Both the position numbers and the translations under genes were made by a program. This document shows, piece by piece, positions 35,729 through 45,046 of a stretch of DNA of 64,000 nucleotides (position 1 is the stretch's first letter; each line of letters starts with the position of its first letter). The DNA comes from Darksidea phi (Eukaryota; Ascomycota; Dothideomycetes; Pleosporales; Lentitheciaceae): the NCBI GenBank assembly GCA_030770425.1, contig JASJFT010000169.1:1-64000 (forward strand). The letters are read 5' to 3'. Below the pieces are notes generated by a model. That model worked only from the letters and a program-made list of their open reading frames with translations. It searched no databases and had not been told where the DNA came from.

Positions 35729-37244
35729 ATGCTCAATTTACAGGATCAAAAGTCAGGTGGTATAGTCCACATGAGCAGTGAAATCCCAACAGGGAAGTCC
35801 AGTATATTAAAGGAGTCTTCAAACAAGCCTGAAGATGCCAAAGTTCAACAAGACGGAGGTGTGACGGCATGGCTGCAGGTCTTTGGATGTTGGTTGCTCT
35901 TCATGAACACATGGTGAGTACAGTCACGATCTTTGACCAAAGCAATAGCTTAGAAGAATGAACAGGGGTCTTACAAATTCTTTCTCCGTTTTCGAGACGT
36001 TCTATGCCGACACGAAATTCCCGCACGTGCATCCCTCAAACATTTCTTGGGTAGGCTCTGTGCAGCTCTTCCTCACACTTTTTGTCGGCATCTTCGCAGG
36101 ATGGCTCCTCGACGCAGGACATCTTCGCGTTGTCTTGGTTACTGGGACGACTTTAATGTTCTTGGGCATGTTAGCGACCAGTTTCTGCAACGAGTATTGG
36201 CAAGTGCTGCTTGCACAGGGAATTTGCGTTGGACTTGGTAGCGGAACTTTGGCCTTTACGTCTGCTGCCATCATTCCGTTCTATTTCACTAAGAGGAGAA
36301 TGCTGGTTGCCGGCATCGTTAGCACGGGTAGCAGTGTTGGTACGTTAGAACCTTTCCGTATGTCATGATAAAACTCAGCCGCTAATACTCCGCTGAAAGC
36401 CGGTACCGTCTATCCGCTGATGTTGCGCGAATTGTTCAAGAAGGTGGGATTCGGGTGGGCGGTTCGTGTGCTCGCGTTCGTTATGCTCACAGGACTCTCG
36501 ATCAGCTTAGCTGTGCTGAGGGCCCATGAAAAGAGCAAGAAGCACGCCCCTTTCTTCGCCGCTCAATACCTTCGAGACGTCCCGTTTACGCTGTTCATCC
36601 TTTGTACGCTTCCCACCCAATCTCCGTGCCCATGACCATCATTGACCAATATAGCGTACGCTTTCATGGTCATGGGTACCTACGTACCGTACTTTTACAT
36701 CCAAAAGTACGCCCTCGAGCTCGGCATCAATGAGCAGACGACTTTTGTCATTGTTAGCGTCATGAATGCCGCCACATTTATTGGTCGCTTTCCTTACAAC
36801 TACCTCGCGGACATGTACGGCGGCATCGCAGTCCTTGTCCCTTGTTGCTTCTTCACCTCACTTATCCTCTTCCTATGGCGGTTTGTCCATACGCTCAAGG
36901 GCCTGTTCGTCATTAGCGCGACCTTTTGCTTCGTCACTGGAGGCTTGGTATCTTTACCCGCTGTCACAATTGCGAACCTCACAGTCGATAAGTCCGAGTA
37001 TAGGACGAGAATGGGAATGGGTTATACGGTGGCAGCCATTGGTGCGCTAGTGGGGACACCCGTCGCTGGCGTGCTTAGGCGTGGTGCGAAAGGTGTCGTT
37101 CCATATTCTGGTGATGCAGCCGAAGTGATGGCGAGATGGCAAGGAACATGGTTTTTTGCAGCTACGGCGCTGTTGATCGCAACATTCTTGATGGTATGGG
37201 CGCGTATTTTGCGGGGAGGATTGGACTTTAGGCTGAAGATATAG
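35729..37244 (+). CDS. MFS transporter, monocarboxylate-transporter-like
   Basis: Four exons, 35729-35913, 35966-36339, 36400-36603 and 36655-37244 (introns 52, 60 and 51 nt), give 450 aa. A 50-residue polar N-terminus precedes TAWLQVFGCWLLFMNTWGL, the typical first helix of fungal MCT-type MFS proteins. About twelve hydrophobic helices follow, with GSVQLFLTLFVGIFAGWLLD in helix 2, GLGSGTLAF in helix 4 and FGWAVRVLAF, then YVPYFYIQKYALELG and FIGRFPYNYLADMYGG in the second half. It probably sits in the plasma or organelle membrane and carries small carboxylates, but related fungal proteins have varied substrates. It lies 450 bp downstream of the PLP-enzyme gene. Confidence 0.87.
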
Positions 37245-37553
37245 ACGTCCTACAATCTTATAATATTGTAGTAAGGACAGTATTGTTCCACCGAAATGTT
37301 GAACGGTTGAAGCAAAGCAAGAGAATATAGCTCAAATCTTTCGCTAATCACCAGCTACAAATACAGCTCATGATTATAGCTACCGTGAGTCGAGCGTACA
37401 CCTCTGGATTCAGAGCTTTGGGCAACAGAACTCCGCATTTGTGGCATCGGTAAATAGTGGTCACACGGGGCTGCAAATGATATAACGTAAATTTTTGAAT
37501 CTAATAAAACAGAATCAATAACTTTGCTCCTTGAACCAGATATGCAATTCATA

Positions 37554-37654
37554 GTGTATAAGGTGTGGGTAGAGCACCTCTACTGTGTACAAACTCCGAC
37601 TGTGTTTCGTGCGGACCTTTTACAGAGACTCCCACTATGCAAATCCAAATCAAA
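37554..37654 (+). mobile_element. Short retroposon-like dispersed repeat, copy A
   Basis: This 101-bp segment matches 62,679-62,779 with no gaps and about five substitutions (roughly 95% identity). It includes a tRNA D-arm-like hairpin (GGTG, loop GGGTAGAG region, CACC). No clear target-site duplication is seen around this copy, so it may be older or truncated. Confidence 0.75.
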
Positions 37655-38475
37655 AAAATCAAGCATCACAACTACGACTTGTTCTTTGGATCTTACAAGT
37701 TCAGGCTGGTTGCTTCTTTGCCTTTAGATATTAGTACTAAAGAAGTATACTTTGGGAATGGGAAAGCGAGAGAGCGCTTTGTCACTGTCTTTCATAATTA
37801 GTCCGACCCCCTATCTTGTTCTAAATTATATTTTACAGTGGGATATTAAATGCTGGTATTAACCATTATGGCACGCGCCACGCCCTCTTTCATGAGGCTC
37901 GGGCCGTTGCCCTCGCAGTCATGCCGTGATGTGAGCCTCAGGCAATTACAGCTAGTGACTGCAACCAACAACCTTCTTGCGTTTTAAAGTATTCGGGACG
38001 AAATGCCTTTTTGTGTCCCCTTTTTGGGTTCTTCCGCGAGTTTAACGACGCGATGGCTGCTACTCATTTGATACTAATATTAACTATAAAAGGTAAATAA
38101 CCCTACCCAGAATAAAAGTGTTACTCTCAAGGTTAGAAGTCCCACATTCCTTACGGTACGGCGGTCGCACACCTGGGAAGTATTAGAGCTAAATTTGCTT
38201 CAATATCTCTTTTACTCTTCTTGTGCAAGAACATATGCCTCTTGCGTGCTAAATGTAAGCGTATTATTTATTTACAGACTAATGGTCTGGATGCGCAAAA
38301 CCCTTGTAGCTCTAAAGCTACCTTATTAACAATGACTAGAGTCATGATTCCTATTGAATCCACTTAAAACCGATAGCAAAAAGCATGTATGCTGCCCAAA
38401 ATGAACCTCACTTGCTCAGATCAAGAGGAAGTGAGGTAAAAAAATCCTACCATGCTCCAGTGCGTCACTGGATCC
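37655..38475. other. Intergenic, no gene
   Basis: Moderately AT-rich DNA between the short repeat and the tRNA gene. No ORF with a recognisable motif is present. Confidence 0.4.
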
Positions 38476-38480
38476 AAAAA
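38476..38480 (-). terminator. Pol III oligo-T terminator of tRNA-Val
   Basis: TTTTT on the minus strand begins at the base right after the discriminator A of the tRNA gene. Confidence 0.8.
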
Positions 38481-38602
38481 TAGTCCCGCCGGGGATCGAA
38501 CCCGGGACCTGCCGCGTGTGAGGCGGACGTCATCTGTTGCATGTTAGAGAGATACTTTTGACGAGCAAGGTGGCAGAACTTACACCACTAGACCACAGGA
38601 CT
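38481..38602 (-). tRNA. tRNA-Val (anticodon CAC) with a 50-nt insert in the D-loop
   Basis: Removing bases 38,583-38,534 leaves 72 nt that fold as a normal tRNA. The 5' AGTCCTG pairs with 3' CGGGACT (one T-G wobble), followed by discriminator A. The D-arm has A14, G18-G19 and A21, the anticodon loop is CTCACAC (anticodon CAC, valine GUG), and the T-arm is CCGGG-TTCGATC-CCCGG. Pair 27-43 is a T/C mismatch. The A box (TGGTCTAGTGG) and B box (GGTTCGATCCC) are intact. Five Ts follow the 3' end directly, a Pol III terminator. The usual tRNA intron site after base 37 is uninterrupted. With the insert left in, no canonical D-arm forms. Confidence 0.85.
38534..38583 (-). other. Spliceosomal-type intron-like insert inside tRNA-Val
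   Basis: The 50-nt insert starts with GTAAGT, has CTAAC with its branch A ten bases before the end, and ends in CAACAG. Its length and signals match the mRNA introns of this window (42-68 nt in most genes). It lies between bases 20 and 21 of the tRNA, just after the A box. Canonical nuclear tRNA introns lie at 37/38 and lack these signals. Confidence 0.75.
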
Positions 38603-40030
38603 TGTATCTTATCAGATTCAGATATTTTTACAAAGTTTTCAGATAATTTAATTTATATAGCGAGAACATGACGTATTGTGTGGATGAAGCATTATCCCGG
38701 AAGAAATTTCGAGCTATCTGTGTGGGTAAAAGAGGGGTACGTGGGGTTGACGAACCCACCAAATTTCCCACCGCAGATCCCAATCACGACCTCAAATACC
38801 ACCCTCCAAGGCCCGCATGCGATAGAAACTATTTTATTCACGAAAGAATCCCCACCGATCAGTATAAGCTATGTTCTCAAGTATCGAAATTCAAGCGGCT
38901 GAACGATTCTATCTATACCTAGCTACAGCGCCATACCACAAGCTCGCAGCCGCTCAGATTATTTCAATCAAAGGGACTGCCCAGCAAAATTATGGAATAG
39001 ATGCACCCGCTCACTTAGGCGCACCTTACTCGTCTTAAGGACTGAGCGCATCACACGAGGCACGCCCGCTGTTGGAAACCTCTCAGAACTGCCTACGACC
39101 CAAATATCACTTGGACTCATGCTATGATTGTCAAACAAAACGCTCCTTTCCATATTTCAAAACTGTAGCTTAGTAACACACCCATAACATGCTTATATCA
39201 AGGTAATTGCGCTCTTGTCCCAACGTTGGCTGCTTAATCCAGGACAGACATCGCGAACAAAGCAACCTTAACTAAACGCAGTTGTTTTGAATATTCGATC
39301 ACCGAGACTCCGCAACATATGCAACAATGGTGATGGCTACGAGGCGTGGCTTCCCTCCATGACGTGCCAAGGGTGCTTTATTTCGACCTCAGCGAAAACC
39401 TCCGGTATCGCAAATACATTACCTCAGGACGGTCAAACACAAGCCGAGAATGCTTCAGTATTGGTCCATACACACATTTCGGCACTAACTGGAGAATTTC
39501 AACCCACCAGCGGCATCTTCGGCGAGCTGCAAACCCAACCAACCGACTCCACTTTCAACATCTCCTCTCATCAATACCACGTCTACGGCCACTCTAGGCT
39601 ATGAATGCTTTTCCTAACCGTAGTAAGTAGCATGGCATGCATGGCTTGTTCTCTTTTGATCGCTTTCAAGTTCCACCCCCATGCACGGCGTAACACGGCC
39701 CGCCTACAATACCTTGCACAAGAGCGGGCCCGAGGAGGAAGTCAAAAGCAGGCTTCGGTTTCTTGGCACGAGGCTATACAGACAAAATTCTATTGCAGTA
39801 TTAGAGTTGTTTCACACTCTGTATTTTTGTATTCCTCCTATAAGACATTTTGATGGCATTGACATTATCTAGGTGGAAGGTGTTTGGCGATCCGTCTCAG
39901 GCATGTCAGTTGCGACAGGATTCTGCGCTCCACTAAACACCTCGTCATCCCCATTGCACTGGTTTTGCTCCGACTGGCAAGCTCTTACATCGTCCCCAAA
40001 ATCCGAATCAGGGAGCTCTGAGCCACGCCT
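38603..40030. other. Intergenic with unassigned short frames
   Basis: Plus-strand frames at 39,287-39,604 and 39,605-39,853 have some coding-like composition but no recognised domain and no convincing start or splice pattern. The rest shows nothing. Confidence 0.35.
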
Positions 40031-41077
40031 CTACAGTGACGAAACCCTTTCTCTGGATATCTGTTGCGAACCGTACAGCTCAAACGCCAACACTAGTCGA
40101 CATGCCAAGCTAGCACCCAAAAACTTGCCAACAATCTCTAGCGACGTCCAAAGAGATATAAAAAGGGTACTCGACAAAACGAACACCCCATAGATGACCT
40201 GCGCCCAGACAGATACCTTGAGGACCCATTGCAATCCTAGTAGCCAATAGCTCGACCTGGCTTTATCCGTCAGAGATACATGTTCGCCATATGCGCAGGG
40301 CGTAACTTCTTGAACAATCCAGGCTTTAAGATATTTTGTGAGACGCAAGCGTAAAGTACCATCTGGTGTAGCCCGTAGCGTGGATGAAGAAGGCATTCTG
40401 TACGACCGGGCGATCAGGAAGCCGAGTATATGTATAGGTATAGAACAAAAGACCCAAAGCAGTGGGGAAAACGCTTCCAAGGTGTGTCCGTATTTACCGA
40501 GGTAGGTGGTTATGAGCGTAACGGCTTCGAAGCTCAAGTGGTAACCGAAATAAACTGAGTTGAAAGCCGCTATTCCGACTAGACCGAATTCGATCCCAGA
40601 GATGAGAATGTTTACCCACGCCCTCTTCTTCTTCATAAAAGGCGGCCATAGAGGATTGAGCTGCAGTTCCGGTTCTAGCTCCTTCCAATCCAGCACCAGC
40701 GTTGCACACGGCGATCCAAGGATCATCAGCAACGCCAACAGTGGTCGATGCAGAGCAAGGACAGCAACGTCGTTTACTCTAGGTCCGATCATCTGGAGCG
40801 CACTAGGCAGCAGGCCCAGAATCACGGAGGAGACCGCCATTTCAGTCTTTGCCATTTCGGAAAGATGCTCCAAAATGCACGCGAGAGTTGCGACACCACC
40901 TTCTGCAGGGTCAGCGCGCAGTGTGGCCAATTTTTCGGAGCAATTTTGTGCTAGTATAACGTCGATTTGTAGGCCCACATCGCCGAAGAAGCGGTAGTAT
41001 TGGCCATTGCTGTAGGCCCTGACGGTGCTTGCTGAGAGGAGGAATAATATAGCATAGGGGACGGTTGTGGTATTCAT
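40031..41077 (-). CDS. Unknown secretory-pathway multi-span membrane protein
   Basis: A single exon of 348 aa. The N-terminus (MNTTTVPYAILFLLSASTVRA) is a good signal peptide. A short luminal region with Cys (QNCSEKLATL, later TLACIL) follows, then about six hydrophobic segments. These include VSSVILGLLPSALQMIG, LALLMILGSP, FGLVGIAAFNSVYFGY, FSPLLWVFCSIPIHILGFLIA and VIYGVFVLSSTLFISLW. It resembles an uncharacterised membrane-protein family widespread in filamentous ascomycetes with a luminal N-terminus. I cannot name a function. It is oriented away from its neighbours. Confidence 0.7.
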   Translation of the reverse strand: MNTTTVPYAILFLLSASTVRAYSNGQYYRFFGDVGLQIDVILAQNCSEKLATLRADPAEGGVATLACILEHLSEMAKTEMAVSSVILGLLPSALQMIGPRVNDVAVLALHRPLLALLMILGSPCATLVLDWKELEPELQLNPLWPPFMKKKRAWVNILISGIEFGLVGIAAFNSVYFGYHLSFEAVTLITTYLGKYGHTLEAFSPLLWVFCSIPIHILGFLIARSYRMPSSSTLRATPDGTLRLRLTKYLKAWIVQEVTPCAYGEHVSLTDKARSSYWLLGLQWVLKVSVWAQVIYGVFVLSSTLFISLWTSLEIVGKFLGASLACRLVLAFELYGSQQISRERVSSL

Positions 41078-41528
41078 GCTAACAGCGCGAGTGCTAATCA
41101 GCGTGGTCGGAGGAGGGAAGTGAACTGTGCTGAACGAGCGGCGGGACTTGAGACCATTGTGAAGAAGTGGAATGCTGATAATGAGGGTACGTACCTACGT
41201 GTCTAAGCACGCGGCTTGACGATTGAGCCAGGTCATTAACCTAAGGCCGTAGTAAGCGTCTTGTTTGGCCAAGTAGAGGCTTCATTTGATTCGATACTGG
41301 CACAGGGCTGATCCATAATTTAGCAAGGCGCAGAGGGGAGTTCACGGGCTCCCCGATAAGTAATAACAGACACCCCTATAAGACTAATTGTGTCTGTGCG
41401 CCTGGGGAATAAGCTTAGCCCTTAGCTAACCCCGGATAGGGCCTGAACCTTTAAATCCTGTATTTTTTGGTACCAGAGAAGCTATCCTCATGCCATTCCC
41501 TCATGTTACCCAATAGAGGTATAAAACT

Positions 41529-41561
41529 GTTCAGAAATCTTTCAGAAATCGTTCAGAAAAA
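41529..41561. repeat. Short direct repeat, TTCAGAAA core, three copies
   Basis: TTCAGAAATC recurs at 11-base spacing three times with small changes, a minor tandem repeat. Confidence 0.7.
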
Positions 41562-41640
41562 CTATTCCACATCATCCGGAGAGCCCTCAGGCCGAGAATC
41601 AACATTAAATATACATAAAAAAATATCCAAAAATGTAAAA

Positions 41641-41680
41641 ACACGTCCAAAAAACACGTCCAAAAAACATGTCCAAAAAA
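41641..41680. repeat. 13-bp tandem repeat, three units
   Basis: The unit ACACGTCCAAAAA is repeated three times, the third with C-to-T giving ACATGTCC. A fourth, looser copy lies upstream near 41,624. Confidence 0.75.
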
Positions 41681-42052
41681 CGCACGATACTAATCACTGC
41701 TTATTGCTAGCTGTGGCGTTACCTTTATACTCAATCAGGCCATCGGCGTCTCCGTTGTGGCTTATTGGGGTGCACGTGAACAACCCCCGGCGGAGAGAGC
41801 TAAGCTAGATGTGCGAGCTAGTGTGCACGAAGCATGTCCTGATTGGTAAGCACACGGGCGAGAAAACGCGGCTGAACATGAAGGGCCATGCTTTTCTATC
41901 AGCCTCGCTCTGATATACCGCATCTGCTCGCTCAGACTAACCCTTTGTGCAAATTTCGAGCTCGTGAATCGCCCACATAAACCAACAAGACGTGACTCCG
42001 CCCCCATACACGCGTCCTCCGCCCCCATGGCTGTGCCCATCGCCGCATTCCC

Positions 42053-42532
42053 TCACTCCTCACCCACCTCCACCAAATCCCACCAAAACCAAATCTTGTC
42101 TTTCGGTAATCCATCATCCGTCTTCTCCTCCTTCCCCCCTTTCCCCAATTGGAAAAACCAAGTCTTCTTCGCCTTCACAGTCTTATCCGCCTCTTCCACA
42201 ACCACCCAGTGTCGCGTCGCTCCCTTTGTGAAGCTTGACTTTTTGCTAATGCCCTTGTACCCGTATTTACCGACATTTTCCCAGAAATGGTCGCAATCCT
42301 TGCGGGCAATGTCCTGGGCGGTGGGGGCATCGAAACTCCACGCTTCGACGTTGATTCCCAGTCCAAGATCGTGCTTGATGACGAATTGAAGGGGCATCAA
42401 GATGTCGCTAGTGGAGAAGGAACGTGCGGTGGCGGGTAGAACGCCGGTATCGATATGGACTGTGTAGAAGGGCTGTGCGGAGGAAGTGGTGGCGTACTTG
42501 ACAAGGGCGTAGACCTTGATAGATTGAGACAT
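42053..42532 (-). CDS. Small unknown protein
   Basis: A single exon of 159 aa. The ATG at 42,532 (MSQSIKVYAL) is preferred because the longer frame begins with a non-ATG codon. It looks like a compact alpha/beta domain: a strand SIKVYALVKY, a Tyr-Thr-Val-His-Ile strand, FVIKHDLG, a helix TAQDIARKDCDHFWENVG, a strand RHWVVVEEAD, and a Trp-rich end (KIWFWWDLVEV). No signal peptide or membrane segment is visible. The coding-like composition and intact frame suggest a real gene. I do not recognise the family. Confidence 0.55.
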   Translation of the reverse strand: MSQSIKVYALVKYATTSSAQPFYTVHIDTGVLPATARSFSTSDILMPLQFVIKHDLGLGINVEAWSFDAPTAQDIARKDCDHFWENVGKYGYKGISKKSSFTKGATRHWVVVEEADKTVKAKKTWFFQLGKGGKEEKTDDGLPKDKIWFWWDLVEVGEE

Positions 42533-43020
42533 GTTGTTGGGTGAGTGTGGCTGTTCGATGCACCAGTGGATTGAGGTTGGCACATCAAACTATCAAAATG
42601 CGACTTGTGCTCGAAAGCGCTGCGCACACAGGGTGAGTCACATTCACTGCGCGTTGACATCTGATCGCTCGCAAGCGTCAGACATTCCTCTCTTTCACCG
42701 CAGCTATGTTCATCGACGGCGGTCGCACCAGACAAAAGCACCAAGTCCATCAGCCTCAGTAGCGTCTGAGATGTATCTGATAGAATGCAGTTTCGTACGA
42801 CGGTACGGGAAGTTTATGTTTTGAGTCCCCTTAATATACGCACGGCCCCTCTGGATAGCCTTCAGTAATCTCTCCAATGAGCCCGCTCCTTGCAAACGCT
42901 CATCTAGAAAGCCTTTCGTGGGTTATCTCCACAAAACATTTCCCACCGTGCACACTCCACAAAGCCCTATCAGATAACCTTCAACCAGCGATCCATACAA
43001 GCCCAAATCGTCACACAAGC
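42533..43020. other. Intergenic, no supported gene
   Basis: Only overlapping frames without motifs. This includes the promoter side of the small unknown gene and the 3' flank of the acidic protein gene. Confidence 0.4.
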
Positions 43021-43022
43021 TC

Positions 43023-43221
43023 ACTGTTCAGTCCATCTCTCGCTCAAGACCCGCTCCAGAATCCGAAAAGCCGCCGAATCCAAACACGTAGGATCATACC
43101 TCCGGATCGCAGCTCCTAGCCTACGCAAACCCGCAATCTCAACTAAGCGCAAGATGACGACAGCGGCGAGTAAAACGTGGAAGAAGAAGGCGGAGTTATC
43201 TTCGCCAGGTGGAATATTGTC
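43023..43221 (-). pseudogene. In-frame continuation after TGA: predicted single transmembrane segment
   Basis: Sixty-six codons follow the TGA at 43,222-43,224 without any other stop. They give a short polar linker, one hydrophobic helix of about 16 residues, then LRRLGAAIRRYDP and a helical end. The layout suits a tail-anchored or single-pass protein whose cytosolic part is the upstream acidic exon pair. Whether it is translated is unknown. Confidence 0.4.
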
Positions 43222-43562
43222 TCAGACATCCTCGATTCCTTCATCGTTTTCGTCGTTCTCTGCGATGAAGAGGAGATCTGGATCTGGTGGTGCCTCGTGA
43301 GGAAAGACCGGCTCCGCAGCTAGAGCGCCATCATTAATGGCCGAAGATACGGAGCTTGAAGCGGAATGATGGACGCTCGATGTTGATGCATCCTTAACAA
43401 GTACTCAGTGATCCCGTATATCGCTTCCCCAGAGAGTTGACTACGTACCTGAACTTGAGCAGCGGAGCTACCTTTGGATGATGAAGCTAAACCAGCTTCG
43501 GCGGGCGATGAGACGAGAGCAAACGGCTCATCGTCGGAGAAGTCAGCTTGAGCTGGATCCAT
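43222..43562 (-). CDS. Small acidic protein; frame continues past a TGA into a tail-anchor-like segment
   Basis: Exons 43562-43449 and 43392-43222, with a 56-nt intron (GTACGT..TTAAG), give 94 aa, rich in Asp/Glu/Ser, ending in ENDENDEGIEDV-TGA. The same frame then stays open for 66 more codons to a TGA at 43,021. That extension encodes a hydrophobic stretch (FFFHVLLAAVVILRLV) and a basic tail, ending at Trp-Thr-Glu-Gln. The extension looks like genuine protein, so this is a recent nonsense mutation, a readthrough gene, a sequence error, or an intron I could not find (the only GT nearby, GTCTGA, gives no good product). I do not recognise the family. Confidence 0.5.
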
Positions 43563-45046
43563 GGTGTATTTTGATCGGTAGTATAGATACTCTATAGTTG
43601 TCCGACCTTTTTTGAAAATGGGGGCGAGACGGAGTGACCTTTCCAGTAAATATATGAGAGGTGAAATAATAATCTTATCTGGTCTTCTAGCCCAGTAAGC
43701 CCACCTATAACAACTTATGGGTTTGTGGAGCTGTCATTTGTATCTCCCCTCCTTTGCAAAACGTTATTTTGGACATCGTGTCTCCGCAAATCATCCGATG
43801 TCAAGAAAATTATGCGAAAAGGAAGGGGTGAGGTTATTTTGCCATGAACCTGATCTTCTCTGTATCCTCAACCACAGGATAGCCTTCCAGAAGTGCATTG
43901 TCACATATCGCGCATAACCCGGCTTCCGATAACTGAGTTTCTAGGCTGTAGTTCATGAGCTGTCAACTCTGGTTTTCCCTTGTAGGAACAGCGAGAGTTG
44001 TCGGTACCAATATGCATCATACAGAAAACTAGCGCGGCTTGGACCATTTTTTAGAACCATGTGTCTACGCACAAGTACTTATCAACAGCTACATACCTCA
44101 TGCCTAACTGTCCGAAAGACCCGACACTTGTACCCACGGACCAGACCGCGAAGCCATCTCCCCCGACAGCCGCTCAACCCCCTACCGACTCACATGCAAA
44201 CTTCTCTCCAGCACGCTCCATGCCTGCCTCTGCACTGTAACCCCACAACACGATAACTAGCCCATAGATGCGGCTCCTCGCTTGACCGATCAACCAAGAT
44301 TTCGGGGCAGCCATTCTTCGTCTTCAACCCAACAGTTTTGAATATTGCATCTCGACCCATAAACCTGGTGTACCGAAGCCGCTCACATGGCAATTTGGTT
44401 CGCGCGTTCCTTACACATGTATCATTTGACATACACTGCGATCTCCGGATCCTGCATTCCATGAGATAGCAATGCTGTCGTCTTGACGACTACATGGATG
44501 AGATCCGCAGGCGAAGCGGGGCCGGACGTGGCCGCCGTACCAGTATCACTAGTTGTAGCGCGACCACCTTGCGAAACTTGTAGACTTTTGATAGTCTCGC
44601 ATCGTTTGAAGTGCAAGGCTCTGCACTATCGGGCGACTAATGATGACCATGGAATGCGCGGTTGAATCAAGAGGTTGCGGGTTAGCACCATGAGCATGGC
44701 GGCTTGTTCGTAGAACCGTTGCGAAGTCGCTGGCGCTATCGGTTGCAGTTGTCAAATTGCTATAGGCGCTTATGTTTACAGTCGGTTTATAATACGGTTG
44801 CATGTTGCTTTGGTTGTGGCTCGTTGTTGAGATGAGTAGATAGGGAGGTTCTACAGGCTTTGCGCGAATGATGTCGCATCATCATATCGGGCTCAAGTTT
44901 GTTACGCGTGAAGCGGACAGTCCGAGGAGCGATAAGCTAGTGACTGCTAACATTGAAAGGACATTGTCTCCGGAGGATTGCCAGTCATGCATGTCGGGAA
45001 ACGTGATGCACGAGCACGTTGTTATGGCACAAGCATCGCCGCGCGA
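43563..45046. other. 1.5-kb intergenic region, one doubtful small gene
   Basis: On the minus strand, frames at 44,803-44,549 and 44,616-44,422 (the latter with SDTGTAATSGPASPADLI) have coding-like composition and could be exons of one small gene, but I find no convincing join. Nothing else is recognised. Confidence 0.3.

Larger units (their letters stand above)
41078..42052. other. Intergenic with small direct repeats
   Basis: Promoter side of the membrane protein gene, then two small tandem-repeat patches listed separately. No gene is recognised. Confidence 0.4.

Noticed and set aside
43222..43224. Selenocysteine reading of the TGA
   Set aside because: Fungi of this group lack the selenocysteine machinery, as far as is known. 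Mutation, error or readthrough are simpler.
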